The notes below the pieces were generated by a model. It was given only the letters and a program-made list of their open reading frames with translations. It was not told the DNA's origin and did not search any database. Below, piece after piece: positions 8,839 to 16,753 of a stretch of 64,000 nucleotides of DNA (its first letter is position 1; each line of letters begins with the position of its first letter). This stretch comes from JBNARI01 sp049718765 (GTDB taxonomy: Bacteria > Bacillota > Sulfobacillia > DUMF01). The DNA lies in the NCBI GenBank assembly GCA_049718765.1, contig JBNARI010000001.1, forward strand, positions 161,233 through 225,232, read 5' to 3'. A program made the position numbers and the translations under genes.

Positions 8839-9975
8839 GTGGGTGTAAAGGAACGTGTTGACCGCCTCAGAACATTCATGCAGGAGAAGGGCATAGACGC
8901 TTGCGTAGTTGTTGATCCGCTCAACCAGTATTACCTAACAGGGTTCTACGCCATTACTTACAGCAGGCCCATAATCACTGTGATCTTGCCAGACAAGGTA
9001 GAGCTCATAGTGCCTGCTCTCGAAGAGCTGCATGCTGCGGAAAGTGCAAAGGTGGACTGCCTACGGGTATACTACGAGCACCCTGAGAAAGCCAGTAGCG
9101 CAAAGAGCGCCTGGGAACTCCTGCACGACGTGGTTAAGGCTCATAATGTCCATTGCGTCGGCGTGGAAATGGACGTGATCCCCGCCGCTCTGGCCAACCG
9201 AATAGCTTCTGCGGTACCCAAGGCGCTGGAGGACTGTGGCCCAGTGATAGCCAAAATGCGATTGGTAAAGGACAGCCAGGAACTGGAGCTGATTAGGAAT
9301 GCTGCCGTGCTGGCCGACACTGGTGTGTTAACCACCATCAAGAACAGCCTTCCTGGGGTCACTGAACTAGAAATCGACGCGGTTGGAAACGCAGAAATAT
9401 TGAAAGCCGCCGCCCAGAGATTCCCGGGCTGCAGAGTTGACTTATTTGCCATGTCGCCTTCAGGAGCGGAGCGAACCGTGCTTCCACACGTTTTTTCCAT
9501 TCCGCGGCGTCTCGTAAAAGGAGACGTGGTCATCCATAGTCGTCAGGTGGCGCTTGACGGTTACCGCGCCGAGTCAGAACGGACATATTTCGTGGGCGAA
9601 GCTTCCAGTGAATACGAGCGGCTATTCAAGGTAATGTTGGAGGCACAGACCGCAGGAATCAACGCAATTAGGGCAGGTGTAACATGTAGAGAAGTAGATC
9701 AGGCTGCGCGGCGGGTGATACAGGAAGCGGGCTTTGGTGAGCACTTCATACACCGAACAGGTCACGGTCTCGGGTTAGGCTTGCACGAACCTCCATACCT
9801 CCGCTTTGACAACGACGAGGTGCTGGTAGAGGGAATGGTGGTGAGCGTCGAACCCGCCTTCTTTGTGCCCGGGAAGGGTGGCTTCAGACACTCTGACACG
9901 GTTATCGTAACGGCAACCGGTGCGGAAGTGGTCACGAAAGCCCCAAGGAAGTTCGAAGAGTTAGTGGTCGGATAA
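8839..9975 (+). CDS. M24/creatinase-like protein lacking canonical metal ligands
   Basis: Two-domain pita-bread fold: N-terminal creatinase domain (DPLNQYYLTGF) and C-terminal M24 domain (LPHVF, HRTGHGLGLGLHEPP, SVEPAFFV). The dinuclear metal site of aminopeptidase P/prolidase looks dismantled. The segment normally reading D-x-G...GY-x2-D-x-TRT reads IHSRQVALDGYRAESERT, so the first Asp position is Ser and the second is Glu. The last Glu is Ser in GFRHSDTV. Only His and one Glu remain. Creatinase itself is a metal-free M24 relative and shares the ERT segment. A C-N hydrolase acting on a small molecule is therefore as likely as a peptidase. GTG 8839 (after GAGGAGG, spacing 8) is preferred over GTG 8818. 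Length 378 residues. Confidence 0.8.
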   Translation: MGVKERVDRLRTFMQEKGIDACVVVDPLNQYYLTGFYAITYSRPIITVILPDKVELIVPALEELHAAESAKVDCLRVYYEHPEKASSAKSAWELLHDVVKAHNVHCVGVEMDVIPAALANRIASAVPKALEDCGPVIAKMRLVKDSQELELIRNAAVLADTGVLTTIKNSLPGVTELEIDAVGNAEILKAAAQRFPGCRVDLFAMSPSGAERTVLPHVFSIPRRLVKGDVVIHSRQVALDGYRAESERTYFVGEASSEYERLFKVMLEAQTAGINAIRAGVTCREVDQAARRVIQEAGFGEHFIHRTGHGLGLGLHEPPYLRFDNDEVLVEGMVVSVEPAFFVPGKGGFRHSDTVIVTATGAEVVTKAPRKFEELVVG

Positions 9976-9996
9976 CTGGTTGGAGCCTTTTTGACG

Positions 9997-10036
9997 GTTA
10001 TGCAGCCAGGAGAATCTGCAAACCTGGCTGCATAAC
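9997..10036. repeat. Perfect 14-bp inverted repeat between the M24 and glycyl-radical-enzyme genes
   Basis: GTTATGCAGCCAGG (9997-10010) and CCTGGCTGCATAAC (10023-10036) are exact reverse complements around a 12-base loop. No T-run follows, so it is a poor classical terminator. It could stabilise or separate the upstream mRNA, or be a protein-binding site. The right arm also contains CTGGCTGCATAACTGCT, which has GG-N10-GC spacing (10026-10039) and could be a weak second -24/-12 promoter. The rest of 9976-10215 holds no gene I can support. Confidence 0.6.
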
Positions 10037-10215
10037 TGCTTAATGGTTCTTAACGTAGCGTGACAGCGGGTGGGATGGAGTAAACGCTGCCTGGTTTCTA
10101 TGCGTTTGCCGGGCATACAGCTACACCGACGATTGGGTGGGGCTTTTCCCGGGAAACGTTTTGGGTTAGGGCGGCTACTGCTCCGAGGATGCCAAATTCC
10201 AGGAGGCGAGCAACT

Positions 10216-12657
10216 GTGTCAGGGTGCATGCTGCCGGCTCAAGGAATCGAGCGCGAGCTGCAGAGAAGGAGGGGCGCCATCAAGCCCATTAATGCCAGGA
10301 TTGCCAGACTCAGACAGGAAAGCGTGCAGGCAGAAGTAAGGGTCAGTGGGGAAAGGGCCAAACTGGTGACTGAATTCTACACACAGGGGAGTTCTCCGGG
10401 TATTTCCGTCCCCGTTCAGCGAGCAATGGCCTTCAAATACCTCATGGAGCGTGTGAGCATACCTGTAGAGGAGGGCCAGCTCATCGTAGGGCTCAGGGGC
10501 ACCGGCCCTCAGCAGGTGCCCACATACCCCGAGATCTGCGTGCACAGTCTGGAAGATCTTGAGGTGTTGCACTCGCGGGAGAACATGCCTTATAAGGTGG
10601 ACGAAGAAACAAGACAGCTGTACCAAACCGAGGTCATTCCGTTTTGGAAGGGCAAGGCGATGAGGGACCTGATGTTCCAGAGCTTGCCTCAGCAGTGGCT
10701 GGCGGCATACCAAGCAGGTGTGTGGACCGAGTTCATGGAACAGAGAGCTCCAGGCCATACTGCTGGGGGTATCAGGATATTCCAAAAGGGACTCTTGGAC
10801 ATCAAGGATGAAATCAGACAGGTCATGCATTCCCTGGAGCCGCATGACCCGCAGTACTACGACAAGATCGAAGAGCTTAAGGCGATGGACGTTGTGGCCG
10901 ACGCGCTTCTCATTTACGCCAACAGGTACGCCCTTAAACTGGAGGAAATGGCAAGCACGGAGTCGGACCCAGGCCGGAAAGAGGAGCTCACTCAAATGGC
11001 CGAGATTTGCAGGTGGGTTCCGGCCCGGGCGCCTCGCACGTTCTGGGAAGCGCTGCAGCATTACTGGTTCGTGCATGTGGGCGTGGCATATGAGGCCAAC
11101 CCCTGGGATTCGTTCAATCCGGGACGAATAGACCAGCACTTGTACCCCTTCTACAAGAGGGATGTGGACGAGGGCAGGTTGACCAGAGAACGTGCTAAGG
11201 AGCTCCTGCAAGCTTTTTGGATCAAGTTCAACAATCAGCCTGCTGTGCCGAAAGTTGGCGTCACCGTGGAAGAGAGCTTCACGTATAACGACTTTGCCAA
11301 GCTTAATGTGGGAGGGCTCAAAGAGGACGGTTCGGACGGAGTCAATGAGCTGTCCTACCTGATTCTGGAAGTGCTGGACGAAATGCGAACCCTCCAACCT
11401 AACACTGCAGCGCTCCTGAGCAACAAAAACCCGGATCGTTTCCTCATGAAAGCGCTGCAAGTGGTGGGACCTGGGTTTGGAGAACCACCCATGTTTAACT
11501 TCGACGGCGTTGTGGTGAAGATGTTGAGACAAGGAAAGACCCTTGAGGATGCGAGGGCTTCTGGGGTAAGCGGATGCGTTGAGACTGGCGCGTTCGGTAA
11601 GGAATGTTACATTCTCACAGGATACCTCAATCTCCCCAAGATACTCGAGATCACTCTGAACAACGGCACTGACCCTCTTACTGGAAAGAGGATCGGGATT
11701 GAGACTGGGGATCCCAGGACCTTCTGCAACTTCGAGGATTTGTGGGAGGCTTTCGAAAAACAGCTTGCCTATTTCATCGAAATTAAGATGAAGGGCAATG
11801 ACATCATTGAGGCTCTCTATGCCAAACAGTTGCCAGTACCGTTCCTCTCTCTGTGGATTGAAGACTGTGTGCGCAAGGGGAAGGACTACAACGCTGGAGG
11901 AGCACGTTACAACACCCAGTACATTCAAGCCGTTGGGCTTGGCACCCTCGCGTACAGCCTTGCAGCCATCCGCTACCACGTATTTGAGAGACAGGCCGTA
12001 TCCATGGAGAGGCTGCTGCAGGCCATGGCTAACAATTTTGAAGGGCAGCACGAACTGCTCAGGCAGGTTATACTGAGCAGGACTCCAAGATATGGAGAGG
12101 ACGACGACTTCGCAGACTCGATTGCGGTTAGGATCGTTGACAGCCTCGTGCGGATTGTGGAAAGTTTTCCGCCGTCGCCGATCCGGAGAGCCTCCCGAAG
12201 AGTTTACTTCCTGCCGACCACCGCGCACGTGTATTTTGGAAAGATGACCGGTGCTACTCCAGATGGGAGGAAGGCAGGTTTCCCGGTATCGGAGGGGGTA
12301 TCCCCAGTTCAAGGCAGCGACAGGAAGGGGATCGCCCCGGTTTTTAGGTCCGTGGCAAAGTGCGACTGGGATAAGACTGGTGGGGCCTTGCTCAACCAAA
12401 GATTGACCCCCGACTTGCTTGAAGGCGAGGAAAACATGAAGAAGTTAGGTCACCTGATTAGAGTGTTCTTCAATATGGGCGGGCACCATGTCCAGTTCAA
12501 CGTGGTGAGCACCGAGCTTTTAAGGGAAGCGCAGCGCCGCCCCAGGGACTTCCAGGACTTGATGGTGAGGGTAGCCGGGTACAGCGACTATTTCGTCAAC
12601 TTGCCAAGGGGGTTGCAGGAGGAGATAATCGCAAGGACGGAACAGAAGCAGGTGTGA
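10216..12657 (+). CDS. Glycyl-radical enzyme, HypD (trans-4-hydroxyproline dehydratase)-like
   Basis: An 813-residue pyruvate-formate-lyase-superfamily enzyme. The thiyl-radical site is SGCVETGAFGKE with Cys454 and Glu456. The C-terminal glycyl-radical loop is RVAGYSDYF with Gly788. Residues I recall from C. difficile hydroxyproline dehydratase appear conserved: Phe and His in EFMEQRAPGH, Asp in NPWDSFNPGR, Ser in NELSY, Tyr in ILTGY and Thr in LPTTAH. These contexts seem less like isethionate lyase, which I recall as having Arg/Gln in the RAPGH region. If HypD, it turns hydroxyproline into pyrroline-5-carboxylate. Isethionate or other C-N/C-O/C-S lyases remain possible. GTG 10216 has AGGAGG 9 bases upstream and is preferred over ATG 10189. 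Its activase follows directly. Confidence 0.85.
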   Translation: MSGCMLPAQGIERELQRRRGAIKPINARIARLRQESVQAEVRVSGERAKLVTEFYTQGSSPGISVPVQRAMAFKYLMERVSIPVEEGQLIVGLRGTGPQQVPTYPEICVHSLEDLEVLHSRENMPYKVDEETRQLYQTEVIPFWKGKAMRDLMFQSLPQQWLAAYQAGVWTEFMEQRAPGHTAGGIRIFQKGLLDIKDEIRQVMHSLEPHDPQYYDKIEELKAMDVVADALLIYANRYALKLEEMASTESDPGRKEELTQMAEICRWVPARAPRTFWEALQHYWFVHVGVAYEANPWDSFNPGRIDQHLYPFYKRDVDEGRLTRERAKELLQAFWIKFNNQPAVPKVGVTVEESFTYNDFAKLNVGGLKEDGSDGVNELSYLILEVLDEMRTLQPNTAALLSNKNPDRFLMKALQVVGPGFGEPPMFNFDGVVVKMLRQGKTLEDARASGVSGCVETGAFGKECYILTGYLNLPKILEITLNNGTDPLTGKRIGIETGDPRTFCNFEDLWEAFEKQLAYFIEIKMKGNDIIEALYAKQLPVPFLSLWIEDCVRKGKDYNAGGARYNTQYIQAVGLGTLAYSLAAIRYHVFERQAVSMERLLQAMANNFEGQHELLRQVILSRTPRYGEDDDFADSIAVRIVDSLVRIVESFPPSPIRRASRRVYFLPTTAHVYFGKMTGATPDGRKAGFPVSEGVSPVQGSDRKGIAPVFRSVAKCDWDKTGGALLNQRLTPDLLEGEENMKKLGHLIRVFFNMGGHHVQFNVVSTELLREAQRRPRDFQDLMVRVAGYSDYFVNLPRGLQEEIIARTEQKQV

Positions 12658-12673
12658 TGGAGGCTCTAAACTA

Positions 12674-13576
12674 GTGGAGGCAAAAGGTTTGGTGTTTGAC
12701 ATTGAAAGGTACGCCATACACGATGGCCCAGGGATCCGCACCACTGTGTTCATGAAAGGGTGCCCGCTACGGTGCTGGTGGTGCCACAACCCCGAGGGCA
12801 TTATGAGCTCTACTGACCTTATGATTTTCGAATACAAGTGCGTACGATGCGGTACGTGCATTGGCGCATGTGCTGTAGGTGCCATCTCCTTTTCCGATGG
12901 ATCCCCACATATTGACAGGAAGCTGTGCAGGAATTGCGCGACTTGCGCTGAAACTTGTCCTAGCGGTGCGCTGGTTAAAGTGGGGAGAGAAGTTGGAGTA
13001 GACGAGTTAATGGGCGTTTTGGAGAGGGACATGTTGCTGTACGACGCCTCTGGAGGAGGTGTGACGTTCTCGGGCGGGGAGCCGCTAATGCAGCATGGGT
13101 TCTTAGTGGGGGTACTTCGGGAATGTAAAGCTCGGGGTATTCACACTGCTCTGGAAACGTCTGGGTACGCTCCTCCCCAAGCGCTTGCACGGGTGTGCAA
13201 GTGGGTGGACTTGTTCCTCTATGACCTCAAACTGTTAGATGATGAAGAACACATGAAATACACTGGAGTTTCTAACAAGGTAATAAAGGATAACCTCAAG
13301 ATGCTTGTAGCTATGGGCAGGGGTTCGGACGTAATACTGAGGTTCCCAGTAATTCCCGGGATCACGGACACCGACGAAAACGTGAACTCTCTGGTTGACT
13401 TTCTGTGGTCTCTTGGTGGGATTAAAGAGGTTGAGCTTCTGCCTTATCACGACGTGACGGAAAAGTACCAGAGGCTAGGTAGGGAATACAGGATGCCGCC
13501 CACGGGGCGCCCCTCCAACCAAAGGCTCGAGTCCATAAGGGCGAGGATTCAAATGGTAGCCCCCTGCCATTATTGA
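12674..13576 (+). CDS. Glycyl-radical enzyme activating enzyme (radical SAM)
   Basis: A 300-residue radical SAM activase that installs the glycyl radical on the preceding enzyme. The [4Fe-4S]-SAM motif is GCPLRCWWC with Cys30, Cys34 and Cys37. Two additional ferredoxin-type clusters follow (CVRCGTCIGACAVGAI and CRNCATCAETCPSGAL), as in activases of the dehydratase, CutD and HPD type rather than PflA. VTFSGGEPL is the SAM-binding GGE motif. GTG 12674 lies 10 bases after GGAGG at 12659-12663. The 16-bp gap to the enzyme gene implies co-transcription. Confidence 0.92.
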   Translation: MEAKGLVFDIERYAIHDGPGIRTTVFMKGCPLRCWWCHNPEGIMSSTDLMIFEYKCVRCGTCIGACAVGAISFSDGSPHIDRKLCRNCATCAETCPSGALVKVGREVGVDELMGVLERDMLLYDASGGGVTFSGGEPLMQHGFLVGVLRECKARGIHTALETSGYAPPQALARVCKWVDLFLYDLKLLDDEEHMKYTGVSNKVIKDNLKMLVAMGRGSDVILRFPVIPGITDTDENVNSLVDFLWSLGGIKEVELLPYHDVTEKYQRLGREYRMPPTGRPSNQRLESIRARIQMVAPCHY

Positions 13577-13583
13577 GTCGGCC

Positions 13584-13875
13584 TTGCCTCCGAGGGACGT
13601 GGAAGAGGACCTCATTGCGTCAGAAGCTGGCTGGGCAGCCGAGCATGGCGACGCACTGTCCATGGGGCTTTCGCCAATCATGGTCGCTCCTGGTGGAGCC
13701 AAACGCCAGGATGGCACTGGAGGTAGCCAGCAGGGGGTTATTCGCTGGAGACGGGCGAAGTGGTGATTTCCGTAATGCTAACAAATTGGCCGAGGACCTA
13801 GAAGCGCCCAAGGCTTACTTGAGGGGGAACGTGCTATGCCGGGCTGCCCAGTTGCTCACTTCTCCACGTAAGTAA
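13584..13875 (+). pseudogene. Unidentified degraded coding remnant
   Basis: Coding-like amino-acid patterns run through this stretch but change frame at least twice. One frame gives LPPRDVEEDLIASEAGWAAEH..., a second RMALEVASRGLFAGDG, and the segments ETGEVVISVML and NANKLAEDLEAPKAYL appear in different frames. No single ORF spans them. I do not recognise the parent family. It lies between the activase and a decayed regulator, so the whole 13.58-14.5 kb block looks like decaying DNA inside the island. Confidence 0.4.
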
Positions 13876-13887
13876 GGGGCCGGGGGG

Positions 13888-14480
13888 ATGGCATTGTCCT
13901 TCGAGAAAGTCGGGCGGTACAGGCTGTATGAGGCGGTGCTTAGATAGTTGACCGAATTCGAGGGCTTTTTGGTGAGTTTCAGGCGGGTGCCAAGCTGTCC
14001 TCACAAATGGAGCTAGACGTCTGCTTGGAGTTAGCCAGGGCACACTGAGAGAGGCCTTCCGCCTTTGTGGAAGCACCGGACACAATCGAAGGCTGCTCAG
14101 GCAACTGCTTGCTAAGACCTGTGAGAAGAACTGGGAGATCCTCAGTTCGCTGGAACAGGCAGCGCTGCTCCACATTTGGGAGTCGAGGCAATCGATTCAA
14201 GTGAAGGCGGGGGAACTTGCAGCTGGCGTGGGCCGCAGAAGAAGACATTGTCGGGCTGAGCAATTGGACTGAAAGACGAAGGATAAATTGAACCTTGGGT
14301 TTGACGTGACAGTGCACAGTGTACCGCTTTGCCTAGCAGACACTGGCAAAATTGCCTGGGGTATAGGAGGCTACGGGGCGATTGCCATGAGGGATGAAAA
14401 AGCAACGACGTTGGCACTCCGAGGCACCTCGGGAACTTCTGGAAGGTGCTGTACCCCTTGAAGGTGAGGGCGCCAAGGAG
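13888..14480 (+). pseudogene. Decayed GntR-family (FCD-type) transcriptional regulator
   Basis: ATG 13888 opens SFEKVGRYRLYEAVLR, then an in-frame TAG (13945) precedes LTEFEGF. A frame change gives AGAKLSSQMEL, and another gives the DNA-recognition helix LGVSQGTLREAFRL followed by EILSSLEQAALLHIWESRQS and IQVKAGELAA, the typical start of an FCD ligand-binding domain. A third shift gives WAAEEDIVGLSNWTER, and later FDVTVHS resembles the FCD metal/ligand region. At least three frameshifts and one nonsense codon are needed to join them. The parent was probably a FadR-like regulator of the neighbouring dehydrogenase genes. The exact 3' end is uncertain. Confidence 0.65.
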
Positions 14481-14516
14481 TCACATATATACGACTGGAC
14501 GAGGTGAGCCACCCAA

Positions 14517-14831
14517 ATGAGAATAGTCCGCCATCCAATTCTTGACTTTCCCGAACGCAAGAAGGTGGTTTTCTACTTCGAAGGCCGACCGCTGGAAGGG
14601 TTTGAAGGTGAGCCAATTGCAGCGGCGCTCCACGATGCTGGCGTAAGGGTTTTGAGGAACAGCCCTGAAAAGGGACGGCCAAGGGGATTCTTCTGTGCCA
14701 TTGGCAACTGTTCGTCGTGCCTGATGGAAGTGGACGGCAGGCCCAACGTGAGGGTGTGCGTGGAAAAGTTGAGGGCAGGGATGCATGTGCGCAGACAACG
14801 TGGGAAGGGTGACCTCAATGAGAACCCCTGA
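14517..14831 (+). CDS. (2Fe-2S)-binding subunit of amino-acid/amine dehydrogenase (HcnA/SoxA N-terminal-like)
   Basis: A 104-residue ferredoxin-fold protein. The cluster motif is CAIGNCSSC followed by a distal Cys in NVRVC, and the N-terminal part VVFYFEGRPLEGFEGEPIAAALHDAG is typical of the small [2Fe-2S] subunits of hydrogen-cyanide synthase, D-hydroxyproline dehydrogenase and sarcosine-oxidase-alpha-like complexes. It probably shuttles electrons between flavin subunits. ATG 14517 follows GAGGTGAG. It overlaps the next FAD subunit by 14 bases and opens a tight five-gene run. Confidence 0.85.
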   Translation: MRIVRHPILDFPERKKVVFYFEGRPLEGFEGEPIAAALHDAGVRVLRNSPEKGRPRGFFCAIGNCSSCLMEVDGRPNVRVCVEKLRAGMHVRRQRGKGDLNENP

Positions 14832-15915
14832 CGTGATGGTGGTTGGAGGCGGGCCGGCGGGGCTTTCGGCAGCACTGGCAGCGGCCGAGTTTGGTGCCAA
14901 AGTGCTGGTTGCCGACAGGAACGACCGGCTGGGAGGGCAACTTATCAAGCAAACTCACAAGTTCTTCGGCTCGAAGGACCAGTACGCAGGCACAAGGGGA
15001 ATCGAGATTGCCCAAATCCTCGCAAACAAGGTGTGTAGCCTTCCTCAGGTGGAAATGATGTTGGAGGCGGAAGTGCTGGGCTATTACTCCGACGGCGTGG
15101 TCACTCTGGACCAAAGGGACAAGTGGGTGAAAGTGAAACCTAAAGCGTTGGTAGTGGCCACTGGTGCATCAGAAAAGTTCCTGGCATTCCCCAACAACGA
15201 CCTCCCTGGCATATACGGCGCTGGTGCAGTGCAGACCCTCATGAACGTGTATGGGGTACTGCCTGGAAAGAGAGTGCTCATGGTTGGAGCGGGGAACATA
15301 GGGCTGATCGTGAGCTACCAGCTGAGGCAAGCAGGGGTTGAGGTGGCCGCAATCGTTGAGGCAATGCCCGAAATAGGGGGCTACGCTGTGCATGCATCTA
15401 AGGTACGCCGTATGGGCATTCCAATTCTGTGTTCTCACGGGGTAAAGGAGGCCCACGGCAAGGAGGTACTGGAGGGCGTCACTGTGTGGAGACTGGATGA
15501 GAATTGGCAGGGGATACCTGGAACCGAGATTGACTTCGAAGTTGACGTGTTGTGCCTTGCTGTGGGCCTTTCTCCCAGCGTGGAGCTTCTGTGGCAAGCA
15601 GGGTGCCGCATGGCGTACGTCCCGGAGCTTGGAGGGCACTTGCCCTGGTTCGATGAAGACCAGCAAACTTCGGTGAGGGGTATCTTCGTTGCAGGTGACG
15701 CAGGTGGAGTCGAGGAAGCTTCGAGTGCCATTATGACTGGCAGGCTTGCTGGGTTGTCCGCTGCAGGCTACCTTGGGTGTGGGGATGAAGCGGCCCTGGA
15801 GGCTGAAAGGCAGCAGGTAAAGAGAGAGTTGGTTCTTTTGAGAGCAGGGCCTACTGGAGAAAAGATACGTCGCGGGTTAGCTAAGCTCAGGGCTGGGGGC
15901 GTGGTGCCATGTTGA
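14818..15915 (+). CDS. FAD-dependent pyridine-nucleotide-disulfide-type subunit (HcnB/sarcosine oxidase alpha-like)
   Basis: A 365-residue flavoprotein with an N-terminal dinucleotide fold VVGGGPAGLSAALAAAEFGA, a second GAGNIGLIVSYQLRQAG, the ATGASEKFL motif and a C-terminal GDAGGVEEASSAIMTGRLAG. Such subunits accompany a [2Fe-2S] protein and a DAO-type flavoprotein in heteromeric proline, hydroxyproline or amine dehydrogenases. ATG 14818 follows GGAAGGGTG and is preferred to the longer frame from 14785. It overlaps the neighbours on both sides (14 and 7 bases). Confidence 0.85.
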   Translation: MRTPDVMVVGGGPAGLSAALAAAEFGAKVLVADRNDRLGGQLIKQTHKFFGSKDQYAGTRGIEIAQILANKVCSLPQVEMMLEAEVLGYYSDGVVTLDQRDKWVKVKPKALVVATGASEKFLAFPNNDLPGIYGAGAVQTLMNVYGVLPGKRVLMVGAGNIGLIVSYQLRQAGVEVAAIVEAMPEIGGYAVHASKVRRMGIPILCSHGVKEAHGKEVLEGVTVWRLDENWQGIPGTEIDFEVDVLCLAVGLSPSVELLWQAGCRMAYVPELGGHLPWFDEDQQTSVRGIFVAGDAGGVEEASSAIMTGRLAGLSAAGYLGCGDEAALEAERQQVKRELVLLRAGPTGEKIRRGLAKLRAGGVVPC

Positions 15916-16400
15916 GGAAGACTGGCGTGCCCAGTGAGGAGGAGCTTGCCAAGGTTATTCCTCCCGGGGAGAGGTTGGAGAGAGGGGCCGTAGCAATCAT
16001 CGAGTGCTTCGAGAGGATTCCGTGTAATCCATGTCATGATGCGTGCGCGAGGGGGGCCATCAAGCCCTTCAAGGATATCAACGACCTTCCGGAATTGGAC
16101 TTGGACAAGTGTAACGGTTGTGGGCTGTGCGTGGCAGCCTGTCCGGGCCTTGCCATATTCGTGGTCGACATGAGCTTTTCCCCAGACGAAGCGCTCGTAA
16201 AGTTGCCCTACGAGTTCCTTCCCTTGCCTGAACAAGGCCAAATGGTTTCTGTGCTGGACAGAGAGGGCAATTCCCTGGGCCAGGGCAGGGTAGTAAGGGT
16301 TCAAAGGGGCAAACTGCGCACGGCAACCCCGGTGGTATGGGTTGCTGTTCCCAAGTCAATTGCGCTCGACGTTAGGCATATCGTCGTGCCTGAATTGTAG
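15909..16400 (+). CDS. 4Fe-4S-binding accessory subunit of the dehydrogenase complex
   Basis: A 163-residue protein with two cysteine clusters: CFERIPCNPCHDACARGAI, an irregular spacing, and CNGCGLCVAACPGLAI, a standard [4Fe-4S] motif. The C-terminal half (DREGNSLGQGRVVRVQRG) looks like a small beta-rich domain. It is translationally coupled to the preceding flavoprotein gene (overlap 7 bases). It probably acts as the electron exit toward ferredoxin. No catalytic residues are evident. Confidence 0.8.
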   Translation: MLRKTGVPSEEELAKVIPPGERLERGAVAIIECFERIPCNPCHDACARGAIKPFKDINDLPELDLDKCNGCGLCVAACPGLAIFVVDMSFSPDEALVKLPYEFLPLPEQGQMVSVLDREGNSLGQGRVVRVQRGKLRTATPVVWVAVPKSIALDVRHIVVPEL

Positions 16401-16465
16401 GTTGTGCCCTTTGGAAGAACCACATGAGTATGGGCATTTCGGGACGGAGCAAGGGGTGAGCCCAA

Positions 16466-16753
16466 ATGGAAGAGTCCACATTTCTATGTAGATGCGAGGA
16501 CGTAACGTTGAAAGAGGTACGGGAATTGATCAAGGAAGGCTACACTTCCGTCGAAGAGATAAGGAGACTGCTCAGGGTAGGCATGGGCCCCTGCCAGGGA
16601 AGGACCTGTCGCCACTTGCTCTTGCAGGAAATCTCTAAGGCCACAGGAAAGCCCATTTGTGAGATTGACCTGGGCAGGTTCAGGCCTCCAGCTCGACCAG
16701 TAAAGCTTGGTGTGGTTGCTGATGGCGCCGAAGGGGGCGACGACGGTGAGTGA
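16466..16753 (+). CDS. BFD-like (2Fe-2S)-binding protein
   Basis: A 95-residue bacterioferritin-associated-ferredoxin-like domain. The motif CRCEDVTLKEV plus GPCQGRTCRHLL gives the C-x-C...C-x4-C pattern of BFD [2Fe-2S] domains, as found at the C-terminus of HcnB-type and NirB-type proteins. Here it is a stand-alone subunit. ATG 16466; the end overlaps the next flavoprotein start by 8 bases. It probably links the two flavin subunits. Confidence 0.85.
   Translation: MEESTFLCRCEDVTLKEVRELIKEGYTSVEEIRRLLRVGMGPCQGRTCRHLLLQEISKATGKPICEIDLGRFRPPARPVKLGVVADGAEGGDDGE

Noticed and set aside
10219..12399. 726-codon open frame on the minus strand
   Set aside because: Fully antisense to the glycyl-radical enzyme, whose catalytic motifs are intact; the antisense translation resembles no family.
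10216..12657. Pyruvate formate-lyase
   Set aside because: PFL has a Cys-Cys active-site pair; here the site is GCVE with a single radical Cys and a Glu, and the activase carries two extra ferredoxin clusters.
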